Shown: positions 1-5,620 of the stretch, piece after piece
How positions within the stretch are numbered: position 1 is the stretch's first letter
How the letters are laid out: every line of letters begins with the position of its first letter
Assembly (NCBI GenBank): GCA_015521275.1
Contig: WAOJ01000135.1
Location: 1-6,775 of the forward strand
DNA length: 6,775 nucleotides
Reading direction: 5' to 3'
Source of the DNA: Desulfurococcales archaeon
GTDB taxonomy: Archaea > Thermoproteota > Thermoprotei_A > Sulfolobales > Ignicoccaceae
Position numbers and translations under genes: made by a program
The notes under the pieces: model-generated
Database searches by the model: none
What the model was told of the DNA's origin: nothing
The model's input: only the letters and a program-made list of their open reading frames with translations

Positions 1-22
1 GTGCACAAATACGGTTGGTACC

Positions 23-685
23 GTGCCTCAGCTGGTCTCAATCCAGAAGGACATCAGGCAAAAATACTTGGACAAGGCTCAAGCCCTAAGGGCGCTTTAC
101 GACAAGGCCGGGGTCAAGGTTTATGAGTTCTTGGGCAGCCCCGGGTCTGGGAAGACTAGCGTAATAGAAGCTTTGGTTGACAAGCTCAAGGACCAGTACA
201 AGATCTTGTACTTGGGAGGGGACGTAGCCTCTACCCTCGACGCGGAGAGGGTAGAGAAGCACGGGATAGACGCCATAGAGATAAACACCGGAGGCATATG
301 CCACTTGGAGCCAGACCACATCTTCGAAGCGATAAAGGACGTAGACTTGAGCAAGTACGATATAGTGTTCATCGAGAACGTGGGGAACTTGATATGCCCC
401 TTCAGCTTCCCCTTGGGGGCTCACAAGAGGATAATGGTAGTGTCCGTCGCTGAGGGAGAGGACAAGTTCGTGAAGCATCCGATGAGCACCAGAGTATCGG
501 ACATAATAGTGATCTCCAAGGTTGACCTAGCCGACAAGATAGGGATCAATGTGGAGAAGATGAAGGAAGACGCCAGGAGGCTTAACCCTAGGGCCCCCAT
601 AGTGGAGCTGAGCACAGTTACCGGCCAAGGCGTTGACGACTTAATAAAGGTCATGGAACTGCCCCAAAAGGTAAAGAGCGTTTGA
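23..685 (+). CDS. hypB: HypB, nickel-binding GTPase for [NiFe]-hydrogenase maturation
   Basis: HypB is a cytoplasmic SIMIBI-class GTPase that delivers nickel, with HypA, to the large subunit of [NiFe] hydrogenase. The 220-residue product has a P-loop GSPGSGKT at residues 38-45, the family segment GGDVAS...DAERVEKHG (65-81), and INTGGICHLE with the metal-binding pair C93-H94. FIENVGNLICP (116-126) supplies the second metal cysteine, C125, followed by AEGEDKFVKHP (143-153). The guanine-specificity motif reads SKVD (166-169) instead of the usual NKxD. There is no N-terminal cysteine or histidine-rich nickel-storage stretch, as in other short archaeal HypB proteins. The start is GTG. The frame is open back to the window edge, so a slightly longer protein cannot be excluded, but the helix before the P-loop already has normal length. 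The 3' end overlaps the convergent mptE-like gene by 45 bases. No hypA is visible in the window. Confidence in the family is very high. Confidence 0.95.
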   Translation: MPQLVSIQKDIRQKYLDKAQALRALYDKAGVKVYEFLGSPGSGKTSVIEALVDKLKDQYKILYLGGDVASTLDAERVEKHGIDAIEINTGGICHLEPDHIFEAIKDVDLSKYDIVFIENVGNLICPFSFPLGAHKRIMVVSVAEGEDKFVKHPMSTRVSDIIVISKVDLADKIGINVEKMKEDARRLNPRAPIVELSTVTGQGVDDLIKVMELPQKVKSV

Positions 686-1267
686 GACATTAACCTTCCT
701 CTCTTTTACCGGATGAATTAAGGCCCTCTTGGTCCTAGGGTCTTGCTCGCCCTTCCCGAAGCCTGTGACCTTAACTTCCTTTGCCAAGCTTCTTGCTAAG
801 ACTAAGGCTCTGTGGCCGTCGCTCAAGGCCGGAACACAGAACAAGCCCGGGTACCAGAGCTGAACGGTAACCCTGACGTTATTCCCCAACGGTAAGGCTG
901 AGAGCCTCTCGAAGTTGTCGCCGTGGACGTGGAGGAACAAGAACCTATCCTTAGAGGCCCTAATCAGCTCCTCTTCGTGAGCGCCGTCGCCGTCGGAGAC
1001 CAAGATATCGTAATCCTCAACCAAGTTAGCTGCCCCGTTGACCGCCATTATGGGGCAAGAGTAGCTGGGCTCAGGGTCTTTGGGGCCCACTACTTCTAAG
1101 CAATCATATTTGGGGGCTTCGGCCCCCTTATCTAGTATAAGTGCCACGCCCAACGCCTTCAAATCCTTCTCTAAGCTAAAGCCCAAGAGCGCGTAAGCTG
1201 AGCTTAGGAGGCCCTCCCACTTGAGGCACTCGAAGGGCTTATTATTAAACCTCAGCACGTAACGCAC
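641..1267 (-). CDS. mptE: MptE-like 6-hydroxymethyl-7,8-dihydropterin pyrophosphokinase (DUF115 family)
   Basis: MptE-type enzymes transfer pyrophosphate from ATP to 6-hydroxymethyl-7,8-dihydropterin, in synthesis of methanopterin- or folate-like C1 carriers. They replace bacterial FolK in archaea. The 208-residue product shows the family pattern: a glycine/alanine turn NGAA (77-80), LVSDGDGA (89-96), LHVHGDN (112-118), ALSDGHRA (147-154) and VKVTGFGKG (165-173). Family members usually read DGDRA where this one has DGHRA; the change is seen, its effect is unknown. The longest start is GTG at 1267-1265. The fourth codon is also GTG (1258-1256) and has GGGGAG ending 8 bases upstream, so a 205-residue protein is at least as likely. 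The gene is divergent from the AAA ATPase, with 17 bases between the longest starts. Its stop lies inside hypB, giving a 45-base tail-to-tail overlap. The assignment rests on remembered motifs, not a search. Confidence 0.72.
   Translation of the reverse strand: MRYVLRFNNKPFECLKWEGLLSSAYALLGFSLEKDLKALGVALILDKGAEAPKYDCLEVVGPKDPEPSYSCPIMAVNGAANLVEDYDILVSDGDGAHEEELIRASKDRFLFLHVHGDNFERLSALPLGNNVRVTVQLWYPGLFCVPALSDGHRALVLARSLAKEVKVTGFGKGEQDPRTKRALIHPVKERKVNVSNALYLLGQFHDLY
1238..1249 (+). promoter_or_regulatory. TATA-like element upstream of the AAA ATPase gene
   Basis: The AT-rich run CTTATTATTAAA lies inside the 5' end of the oppositely oriented mptE-like gene, centred about 41 bases before the GTG start at 1285. 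In archaea a TATA box sits about 25-30 bases before transcription start. That would place the start near 1270 and give a leader of roughly 15 bases. The spacing is plausible, but only the base composition is seen directly. Confidence 0.4.
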
Positions 1268-1284
1268 TCCCCGGCTGGGATTCA

Positions 1285-2703
1285 GTGACCAACGCTAAGA
1301 ACCTGGCCACAAAGGATGGCGTTAAGGTAATAGAAAATAACGTACTGAGGACCACCGTAGTTGCACATGCCTCCGACAACCTAAGGCCCAACTACCCGCC
1401 GGACGCCACGCCGGCTGCCGGGCTCTACGACCACTTGAAGGAAGCCATGGAGAGTTCTGTAGAAGGGGGGACCTCGGTATACCTAAAGCTCAGGAGCAAC
1501 GCCCACGTGGACTTGGAGGACTTCTACCACCCGTTCGTAGAGTACTTTGCCCCAAAGCTCGCTCAGTTCTTCAAGAGCAACGTATTCATACTGTTTGAGA
1601 ATACCGCTAAGAACAAGAAGTGGTTCGCCGTGGCCGCCCTATACCCTAGGAGCAACAAGCTCATCACCGCCAGAGTAATACTGAGCAAGAAGAGGAGCAA
1701 CATCAAGGATGTGGTAGGCCTCATAAAGGAGAGCAAGGAAGTAACGCTGTCAACGGCAAAGGAAATGCTATCTTCCCACTTGAACTTGGAGAGGCTAAAG
1801 CTAATAGGAAACGTCACAACCGTAATAGCCAAGGGCTTTGGGGACAGCGAGATAAGGGTTTACGGAGGAGAAGGCGGAGAAGGCGTAATAGTGATACCTC
1901 TCAGGAGGCCCAAGTGGAGCTTGAAGGACTTCCCAGATGAGTTGGCGGAGGAGCTGAGGACCTTAGTGGTGGAGCCCATAAAGATGGGCATGAAGGTTGC
2001 TCCTAAGGGCTTGCTCCTAATGGGTCCGCCTGGAGTTGGCAAGACCTTAATGGTTGAGGCCATTGCCAAGGAGCTGGGCAAGAAGATAATGGAGCTCGAT
2101 CCGGGAACTTATAGGAGCATGTGGTACGGCCAGACGGAGAAGATACTGAAGAATATATTGAAGAAGGCGATGAACAGGGACGACATAGTAATATTGCTGG
2201 ACGACGCCGAATTCCTAATGGACAGGGGAATGAGTATCCATGAAGCTTACGTGAGCGAGATGAACATATTCCTCAAGATGCTCCAGAGCGAAAAGAGGCC
2301 CTTAATAGCCATGACCACTAACCACCCCCAGCTGATGGACCAAGCCCTCATAAGGCCCGGGAGGATAGACGTCCTAATAGCCGTCGGTTATCCGGACAAG
2401 AAGTTCCGCAGGAAGATAGTGGAGAACGTGCTCAAGAGGTATGGCATAGAGGCCAGCGAAGAGATAAAGGACAAGATAGTGAGGATAACCAGGTGGTTCA
2501 GCAACGCAGAGATAGACGCGCTCATAAGGATGGCCGTTGCTAAGGGCAAAGGGAAGATAACGGATGAGTCCCTCACTTGGGCGAGGAACAGGTTTAACAT
2601 AAACGAGACGGAAAGACAAAGGATACAAGAGGGCATAAAGTGGTACGTCTCCAAGATGCAGGGGATGGTAATAAGTTACGTTAAGGACCCCTCGGAGGTG
2701 TGA
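1285..2703 (+). CDS. AAA ATPase with a novel N-terminal domain (Cdc48/proteasomal-ATPase-like module)
   Basis: A single classical AAA module occupies about residues 210-440 of 472: Walker A GPPGVGKT (247-254), Walker B ILLDDAEF (303-310), sensor-1 TTNH (344-347, N346), arginine fingers R357 and R360 in ALIRPGRID, and a sensor-2-like WFSNAEIDAL (404-413). This points to a ring-forming ATPase that remodels or threads a protein substrate. Two departures are visible. The Walker B acidic pair is DD where DE is usual. The pore loop reads MWYGQTEK (279-286) where relatives have KYVGESEK. Residues 1-205 match no domain I know; they have no signal peptide or membrane segment and include a glycine-rich linker GGEGGEG (194-200). 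No protease domain follows. The GTG start lacks a strong ribosome site. The zinc-finger gene follows after 3 bases, so the two are probably one operon. The substrate is unknown. Confidence 0.85.
   Translation: MTNAKNLATKDGVKVIENNVLRTTVVAHASDNLRPNYPPDATPAAGLYDHLKEAMESSVEGGTSVYLKLRSNAHVDLEDFYHPFVEYFAPKLAQFFKSNVFILFENTAKNKKWFAVAALYPRSNKLITARVILSKKRSNIKDVVGLIKESKEVTLSTAKEMLSSHLNLERLKLIGNVTTVIAKGFGDSEIRVYGGEGGEGVIVIPLRRPKWSLKDFPDELAEELRTLVVEPIKMGMKVAPKGLLLMGPPGVGKTLMVEAIAKELGKKIMELDPGTYRSMWYGQTEKILKNILKKAMNRDDIVILLDDAEFLMDRGMSIHEAYVSEMNIFLKMLQSEKRPLIAMTTNHPQLMDQALIRPGRIDVLIAVGYPDKKFRRKIVENVLKRYGIEASEEIKDKIVRITRWFSNAEIDALIRMAVAKGKGKITDESLTWARNRFNINETERQRIQEGIKWYVSKMQGMVISYVKDPSEV
2694..2700 (+). 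promoter_or_regulatory. Strong Shine-Dalgarno site for the TTG-initiated zinc-finger gene
   Basis: GGAGGTG lies in the last codons of the AAA ATPase gene, 6 bases before the TTG at 2707. It matches the archaeal anti-Shine-Dalgarno end of 16S rRNA almost perfectly. No other in-frame start lies at a suitable distance, so it fixes the TTG start. It also implies translational coupling to the ATPase. Confidence 0.8.
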
Positions 2704-2706
2704 CCC

Positions 2707-2928
2707 TTGGCAATAGTATGGAAGCCCGTCTGGGAAGAGATAACGATAGAGTACGAGGGAATTAAGGTAAGGACCGTAATGGATAAGGAGACCGGCCTAA
2801 TAGCGTGTCCAATATGTATGACCCAAGTGTTGAAGAAAAAGAGGAGCATGAAGGAGCTGGAGGACGAAACGATGTTCTTCTTCGACGGTCAGAGCTTGAT
2901 ACACCACTTGGCCACTCACGGAACCTAA
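2707..2928 (+). CDS. Small CPIC...HHxxxH zinc-finger protein, AAA ATPase partner candidate
   Basis: This 73-residue acidic-basic protein starts at TTG behind a near-perfect GGAGGTG, 3 bases after the AAA ATPase stop. It is therefore almost certainly co-translated with that gene. Residues 1-30 look like a beta-rich segment (EEITIEYEGIKVRTV). Then come CPIC (C34, C37), a charged helix (KKKRSMKELEDE, 43-54), FFFDGQSLIHH and a terminal HLATHGT with H66, H67 and H71. Two cysteines and two or three histidines in this order could bind one zinc, as in C2H2 fingers. The 28-residue gap between the cysteine pair and H66 is much longer than in a classical finger. I do not recognise the family. Operon position suggests an adaptor or substrate-recruiting subunit for the ATPase, or a nucleic-acid-binding protein. 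Its stop codon shares bases with the stop of convergent hxlA. Confidence 0.75.
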   Translation: MAIVWKPVWEEITIEYEGIKVRTVMDKETGLIACPICMTQVLKKKRSMKELEDETMFFFDGQSLIHHLATHGT

Positions 2929-3572
2929 AGCCTTCCCAACGCCTTCAAGATCTCTTCCACAGCCCTCTCCGGATCCGGGCTCTTGGTTATGTAGCCCCCT
3001 ACCACCACTATGTCCGCCTTTCCCAAGAAGGCCTTGGCGGTCTTAGGCCTTATGCCCCCAGCGACCGCAACGACTAAGCCCAGTTCTCGGATCTTCTCGG
3101 CCAAGCTAGCAAGCTCCGAAGCGTCTATACCATAAGCCTTCTGCTGGGAAATGCCCACGTGGAGCTCCACCGCTTTTACTCCTAACTCCTTCAACCTCTT
3201 TGCCCTCTCCAAAGGCTCCTTTAGGTGCATGAGGTCCGCCACCACTACTTTTCCCCTCCTCTCAGCTTCTTCAACCGCTTCCTTGATCACGGAGTCATCC
3301 GAAAAGGCCATTACCGTCATCGCGTCGGCCCCGGCGTCGAAGGCCAAAGAGGCTTCTAAGGCTCCCGTATCACAAGTCTTCGTGTCCGCCAATACTGGCT
3401 TCCCGAAGGCTGAAAGGACGGATACCGCCTTCATTCCCTCAGACTTTATTAGCGGGGTTCCCGCCTCTATTATATCAGCCTTTTTAACCTTGGAGGCTAT
3501 CCTTACTGCGCTAGGCAAAGTGGTGAAGTCCAAAGCCACTTGCAGCAAGGGCTTTTCCCTTCTCTCCCACAA
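2925..3572 (-). CDS. hxlA: 3-hexulose-6-phosphate synthase (reverse ribulose-monophosphate pathway)
   Basis: This enzyme interconverts D-arabino-3-hexulose 6-phosphate with ribulose 5-phosphate and formaldehyde. In archaea lacking a pentose-phosphate pathway it runs toward pentose, supplying nucleotides and releasing formaldehyde. The 215-residue product is a TIM-barrel of the OMP-decarboxylase superfamily with the HPS signature: LQVALDF (10-16), IIEAGTPLIKSEG (34-46), LADTKTCD (61-68, catalytic DxKxxD), ELHVGIS (136-142), VAVAGGI (168-174) and DIVVVGGYITK (187-197). The DTKTCD and IEAGTPLIKSEG segments favour HPS over orotidine decarboxylase, which has DxKxxDI and different flanks. The longest start is TTG at 3572-3570 with GGGAAG nearby. 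A second TTG at codon 9 would give the usual MLQVALD beginning. No 6-phospho-3-hexuloisomerase (hxlB) is in the window. The gene is divergent from the MoxR-like ATPase and converges on the zinc-finger gene. Confidence 0.88.
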   Translation of the reverse strand: MWERREKPLLQVALDFTTLPSAVRIASKVKKADIIEAGTPLIKSEGMKAVSVLSAFGKPVLADTKTCDTGALEASLAFDAGADAMTVMAFSDDSVIKEAVEEAERRGKVVVADLMHLKEPLERAKRLKELGVKAVELHVGISQQKAYGIDASELASLAEKIRELGLVVAVAGGIRPKTAKAFLGKADIVVVGGYITKSPDPERAVEEILKALGRL

Positions 3573-3598
3573 GGCCGCTTCCCAGGGAGGCCCTAACC

Positions 3599-3610
3599 CT
3601 ATAACTAAAG
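3599..3610. promoter_or_regulatory. Possible shared TATA-like element of hxlA and the MoxR-like gene
   Basis: The AT-rich run CTATAACTAAAG lies in the 51-base divergent gap, centred near 3604. Read on the minus strand (CTTTAGTTATAG) it is about 32 bases before the hxlA TTG. Read on the plus strand it is only 20 bases before ATG 3624 but 44 before ATG 3648. The latter would allow a leader of about 18 bases containing GGAAGTTGAG. One box for both directions is an inference; separate weak boxes are possible. Confidence 0.4.
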
Positions 3611-3623
3611 ACTTGATGCTTTC

Positions 3624-5072
3624 ATGGGTATAGGGAAGTTGAGCACTATGGGTCCGAACGACGTCAAGGCTTATCTTGCATACACCTATTTCTTGTATTA
3701 CGCCAACAAAGTCCCCGTCCTAACGCCGGTCGTTTATGGCCCTCCTAGAATAGGGAAGACTGAGACCGTTAGGGACTCCTTGAAGATGTTTGTAAAGGCT
3801 GTAGCGTACAGAATAGTTGCCAACGACTTCTTGGGCTTGAGGCCCCCTGAAATAAAGGGCAGCTTAGAACAAGTGCGTCAAGCGCTGGCGGGCTTGATAG
3901 AGGTCTTCAAGAGCAAGAGGAAAGACTTGATCCTCAGCTCGATGGAGGAGAGCGGTGAAGAGGAGCTGAACTTCGCCTTGATCTTCGCTCTGGCTGAGCA
4001 GTGCAACGCTCCTTGTGAGAGGTTGGCCAGAGTCATAGCGGCCAGTGAGAAGGAAGTTACAAAGGAATTTTACTTGGACATAATAAATACTGGAGCCTTC
4101 TTGCCTACTAAGGAGAACTTGAAGTATTGGGACGACGGAATTGTGGAATACAACAAGAATTTGGATATGTCGGAGATGGACGACAAAGTTGTATATGTAG
4201 AGATAAATGCAAACGAGTTGACCAAGGAAGATTTGAAGGGATACCCGTATCCCAGAGAAGGCTTCTTCGAGAAGCTCCCGCCCAGGTGGGCAGAGGCCTT
4301 GGGAACTTCCATGATAGGCTTGCTACACATAGAAAATGGACTCACTTTGCCCTTGAAGGAACTAGAGGAACTAATCATGGTCGCTAGGAAGAAGAGGGTG
4401 GGAATGTACAGCTTTAACAAGCTGGCCGTGATAACGGGTCCGGACCCCAATTATGCTGAGAGCACCATAGTGCCCTCTTACCTTTCCAGCGGAAACTTAG
4501 CGTTCGTGGAGATGAGGCCCCCGACGGTGCTGGAGTGGAAGGAAATGATAGAAGGCGAATACGCTGAGGAGGTCTATTACTTCTTAGAGGCTACCAGCGC
4601 CAGCTACGGCTTGGCCTCAACCATAGAGGCCCTCAAGTTTATACCGAGGGAGGTGAGCAAGGTAGTGGCTCCTAAAGACACCTTCATTCCTCCCCCGGAG
4701 GTTGCTAAGGAATACAAAAACCATTGGAAGCCCTATCCGACACCAAAGGCTTGGATGTACTTCGCAAAGGCTTTGGAGCACGGCAGGGTTGAAGCTACCT
4801 CCCTAGCCTTCAGCTACATAGCCGACGAGAGCGTTGCAGAACTCTTCGCGTCCTTCTTGCCCTACTATTGGAAGGTCCAAATGGAGGGGCCCCAGAGCAT
4901 ATTGGACTTCAGAGAGGACTTGGAGAAGAACTTGGCTGCTAGGGTAGCAGTGGCGGCTCACGTGATCAAGGCCTTGGAGACTGGAGAAGGGAGGGACGAG
5001 TTGGCGAAGGCTTTGGAAGAGGTGGGCTGGGACAGCGTGGCGGGAATACTGAGGGAGGGCTTTACGGAATAA
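3624..5072 (+). CDS. MoxR-like AAA+ ATPase with degenerate Walker B and a large insertion
   Basis: The 482-residue product has the layout of MoxR/AAA_5 proteins, which remodel other proteins, often with von Willebrand A partners. Seen are Walker A GPPRIGKT (39-46), a DLKGYP motif (203-208; DLxGxP in relatives), LLHIEN (233-238) at the Walker B place, KKRVGMYSF (256-264), AVITGPDPNY (268-277) at sensor 1, FVEMRPPTVLEW (294-305) and YPTPKAWMYFAKAL (371-384), matching the TPRxW sensor-2 helix. The acidic Walker B pair, normally DE, reads EN, and sensor-1 asparagine is not in its usual place. The protein may therefore bind ATP but hydrolyse it poorly. About 120 mostly helical residues (65-185) are inserted between Walker A and the DLKGYP motif. 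The C-terminal third is helical with no recognised domain. A second in-frame ATG at 3648 (residue 9) fits the upstream TATA-like box better. The stop is 5 bases from convergent aEF1B. Confidence 0.8.
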   Translation: MGIGKLSTMGPNDVKAYLAYTYFLYYANKVPVLTPVVYGPPRIGKTETVRDSLKMFVKAVAYRIVANDFLGLRPPEIKGSLEQVRQALAGLIEVFKSKRKDLILSSMEESGEEELNFALIFALAEQCNAPCERLARVIAASEKEVTKEFYLDIINTGAFLPTKENLKYWDDGIVEYNKNLDMSEMDDKVVYVEINANELTKEDLKGYPYPREGFFEKLPPRWAEALGTSMIGLLHIENGLTLPLKELEELIMVARKKRVGMYSFNKLAVITGPDPNYAESTIVPSYLSSGNLAFVEMRPPTVLEWKEMIEGEYAEEVYYFLEATSASYGLASTIEALKFIPREVSKVVAPKDTFIPPPEVAKEYKNHWKPYPTPKAWMYFAKALEHGRVEATSLAFSYIADESVAELFASFLPYYWKVQMEGPQSILDFREDLEKNLAARVAVAAHVIKALETGEGRDELAKALEEVGWDSVAGILREGFTE

Positions 5073-5077
5073 AAACT

Positions 5078-5353
5078 TTAATAGGATAGCCTGTGGACGG
5101 TTTCTATCTCTACCTCACTCACGCCCTCAACGTTCTTCAATATCTCTTCCAGCTTCGAGGTTCCTCCTTCGGTCTCCTCCGGCATTACTATATAGGTCTT
5201 CAGCAAGTTCAAGCCGAAGGCCACTGGTACCTTTTCGTACTGCTTAAGCTCGTAGCCCTCCGGCAAGGCCTTCTTTATGTTCTCTATGAGCTCCTCCAAG
5301 TTCCTCTCGACAGTGTCCGGATATATCTTGGCTACAACCAACACGTGAGCCAT
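5078..5353 (-). CDS. ef1b: Translation elongation factor aEF1B (EF-1 beta)
   Basis: aEF1B is the guanine-nucleotide exchange factor that reloads aEF1A with GTP during elongation. It acts in the cytoplasm on the ribosome cycle. The sequence is typical of archaeal EF-1 beta: HVLVVAKIYPDTVERNLEEL near the N terminus, ALPEGYELKQYEKVPVAFGL in the middle, then YIVMPEETEGGT and EGVSEVEIETVHRLSY at the end. At 91 residues it has full family length. I take the ATG at 5353-5351 as the start because GAGGTGA ends exactly 5 bases upstream. The longer GTG start three codons earlier (5362-5360) overlaps that ribosome site and is unlikely. The zinc-ribbon gene ends at 5366, just before the ribosome site, so the pair is translationally coupled. 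The neighbourhood of aEF1B and this zinc ribbon is common in archaea. Confidence 0.95.
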   Translation of the reverse strand: MAHVLVVAKIYPDTVERNLEELIENIKKALPEGYELKQYEKVPVAFGLNLLKTYIVMPEETEGGTSKLEEILKNVEGVSEVEIETVHRLSY

Positions 5354-5358
5354 CTCGC

Positions 5359-5365
5359 TCACCTC
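5359..5365 (-). promoter_or_regulatory. Shine-Dalgarno site deciding the aEF1B start
   Basis: On the minus strand GAGGTGA follows directly after the TAA of the zinc-ribbon gene and precedes ATG 5353-5351 by GCGAG. The GTG inside this site (5362-5360) would add three residues, but it would then have no ribosome site of its own. Coupling to the upstream gene is implied. Confidence 0.8.
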
Positions 5366-5569
5366 TTATGGTCCCTCAAAGCCGCACTTGGGGCACCTAT
5401 AGGGCTTGCTCTGCTTCCTACAGCGCGGGCATCTCCATATTATTACCTCTCCGCAGTTGGGACACAAGAACTTCACTCCCACTTCCTTCCCCAAGGGCAC
5501 TACCGGCCTGTTACAGCTACTACACTTCGGTACCTTGGGCTCGAGAGGGGTCTCCATAGTCGCAGCCAC
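5366..5569 (-). CDS. Four-CxxC zinc-ribbon RNA-binding protein linked to translation (COG2888-like)
   Basis: This 67-residue protein carries four CxxC knuckles: CSSC (16-19), CPNC (36-39), CPRC (47-50) and CPKC (59-62). They form two zinc sites, and the protein ends in the family tail YRCPKCGFEGP. Small archaeal proteins of this type are annotated as predicted zinc-ribbon RNA-binding proteins with a role in translation and are often next to aEF1B. Here that gene follows directly. The function is inferred from family and context; no activity can be read from the sequence. The longest start is GTG at 5569-5567, with GGTG 7 bases upstream. ATG four codons later (5557-5555) is an alternative and would shorten only the non-conserved leader. 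A TATA-like TTTTTAATAT on the minus strand lies about 36 bases before the GTG. Confidence 0.88.
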   Translation of the reverse strand: MAATMETPLEPKVPKCSSCNRPVVPLGKEVGVKFLCPNCGEVIIWRCPRCRKQSKPYRCPKCGFEGP

Positions 5570-5599
5570 TTATCTACACCGTCTCGCCCTCAGTTCAAC

Positions 5600-5610
5600 C
5601 ATATTAAAAA
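5600..5610. promoter_or_regulatory. AT-rich TATA-like element between the zinc-ribbon operon and the CYTH gene
   Basis: CATATTAAAAA stands out in a GC-rich gap. On the minus strand it is centred about 36 bases before the zinc-ribbon GTG, implying a leader of about 10 bases. On the plus strand it is 16 bases before GTG 5621, too close for a TATA box. It is 34 bases before the in-frame TTG at 5639. It may serve both directions. Confidence 0.45.
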
Positions 5611-5620
5611 GGCCTCCCCC

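Noticed and set aside
1..60. End of hypA upstream of hypB
   Set aside because: None of the three forward frames in the first 60 bases shows the terminal zinc-finger pattern of HypA, and too little sequence is present.
2925..3572. Orotidine 5'-phosphate decarboxylase (pyrF)
   Set aside because: Same superfamily, but IIEAGTPLIKSEG, DTKTCD and ELHVGI match 3-hexulose-6-phosphate synthase, and the DxKxxDIPNT motif of decarboxylases is absent.
3151..3633. 160-codon plus-strand frame opposite hxlA
   Set aside because: It is a mirror of the hxlA coding strand, rich in serine, alanine and threonine as expected for antisense frames. hxlA has clear family motifs.
3624..5072. Defence or phage-derived AAA module
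   Set aside because: No nuclease, toxin, integrase, repeat array or composition change is nearby, and codon use matches the neighbouring housekeeping genes.
5093..5620. Long upstream extension of the CYTH reading frame (about 176 more codons)
   Set aside because: It is exactly antisense to aEF1B and the zinc-ribbon gene, has low-complexity composition rich in L and Y, and has no ribosome site. The CYTH domain begins only after 5621.
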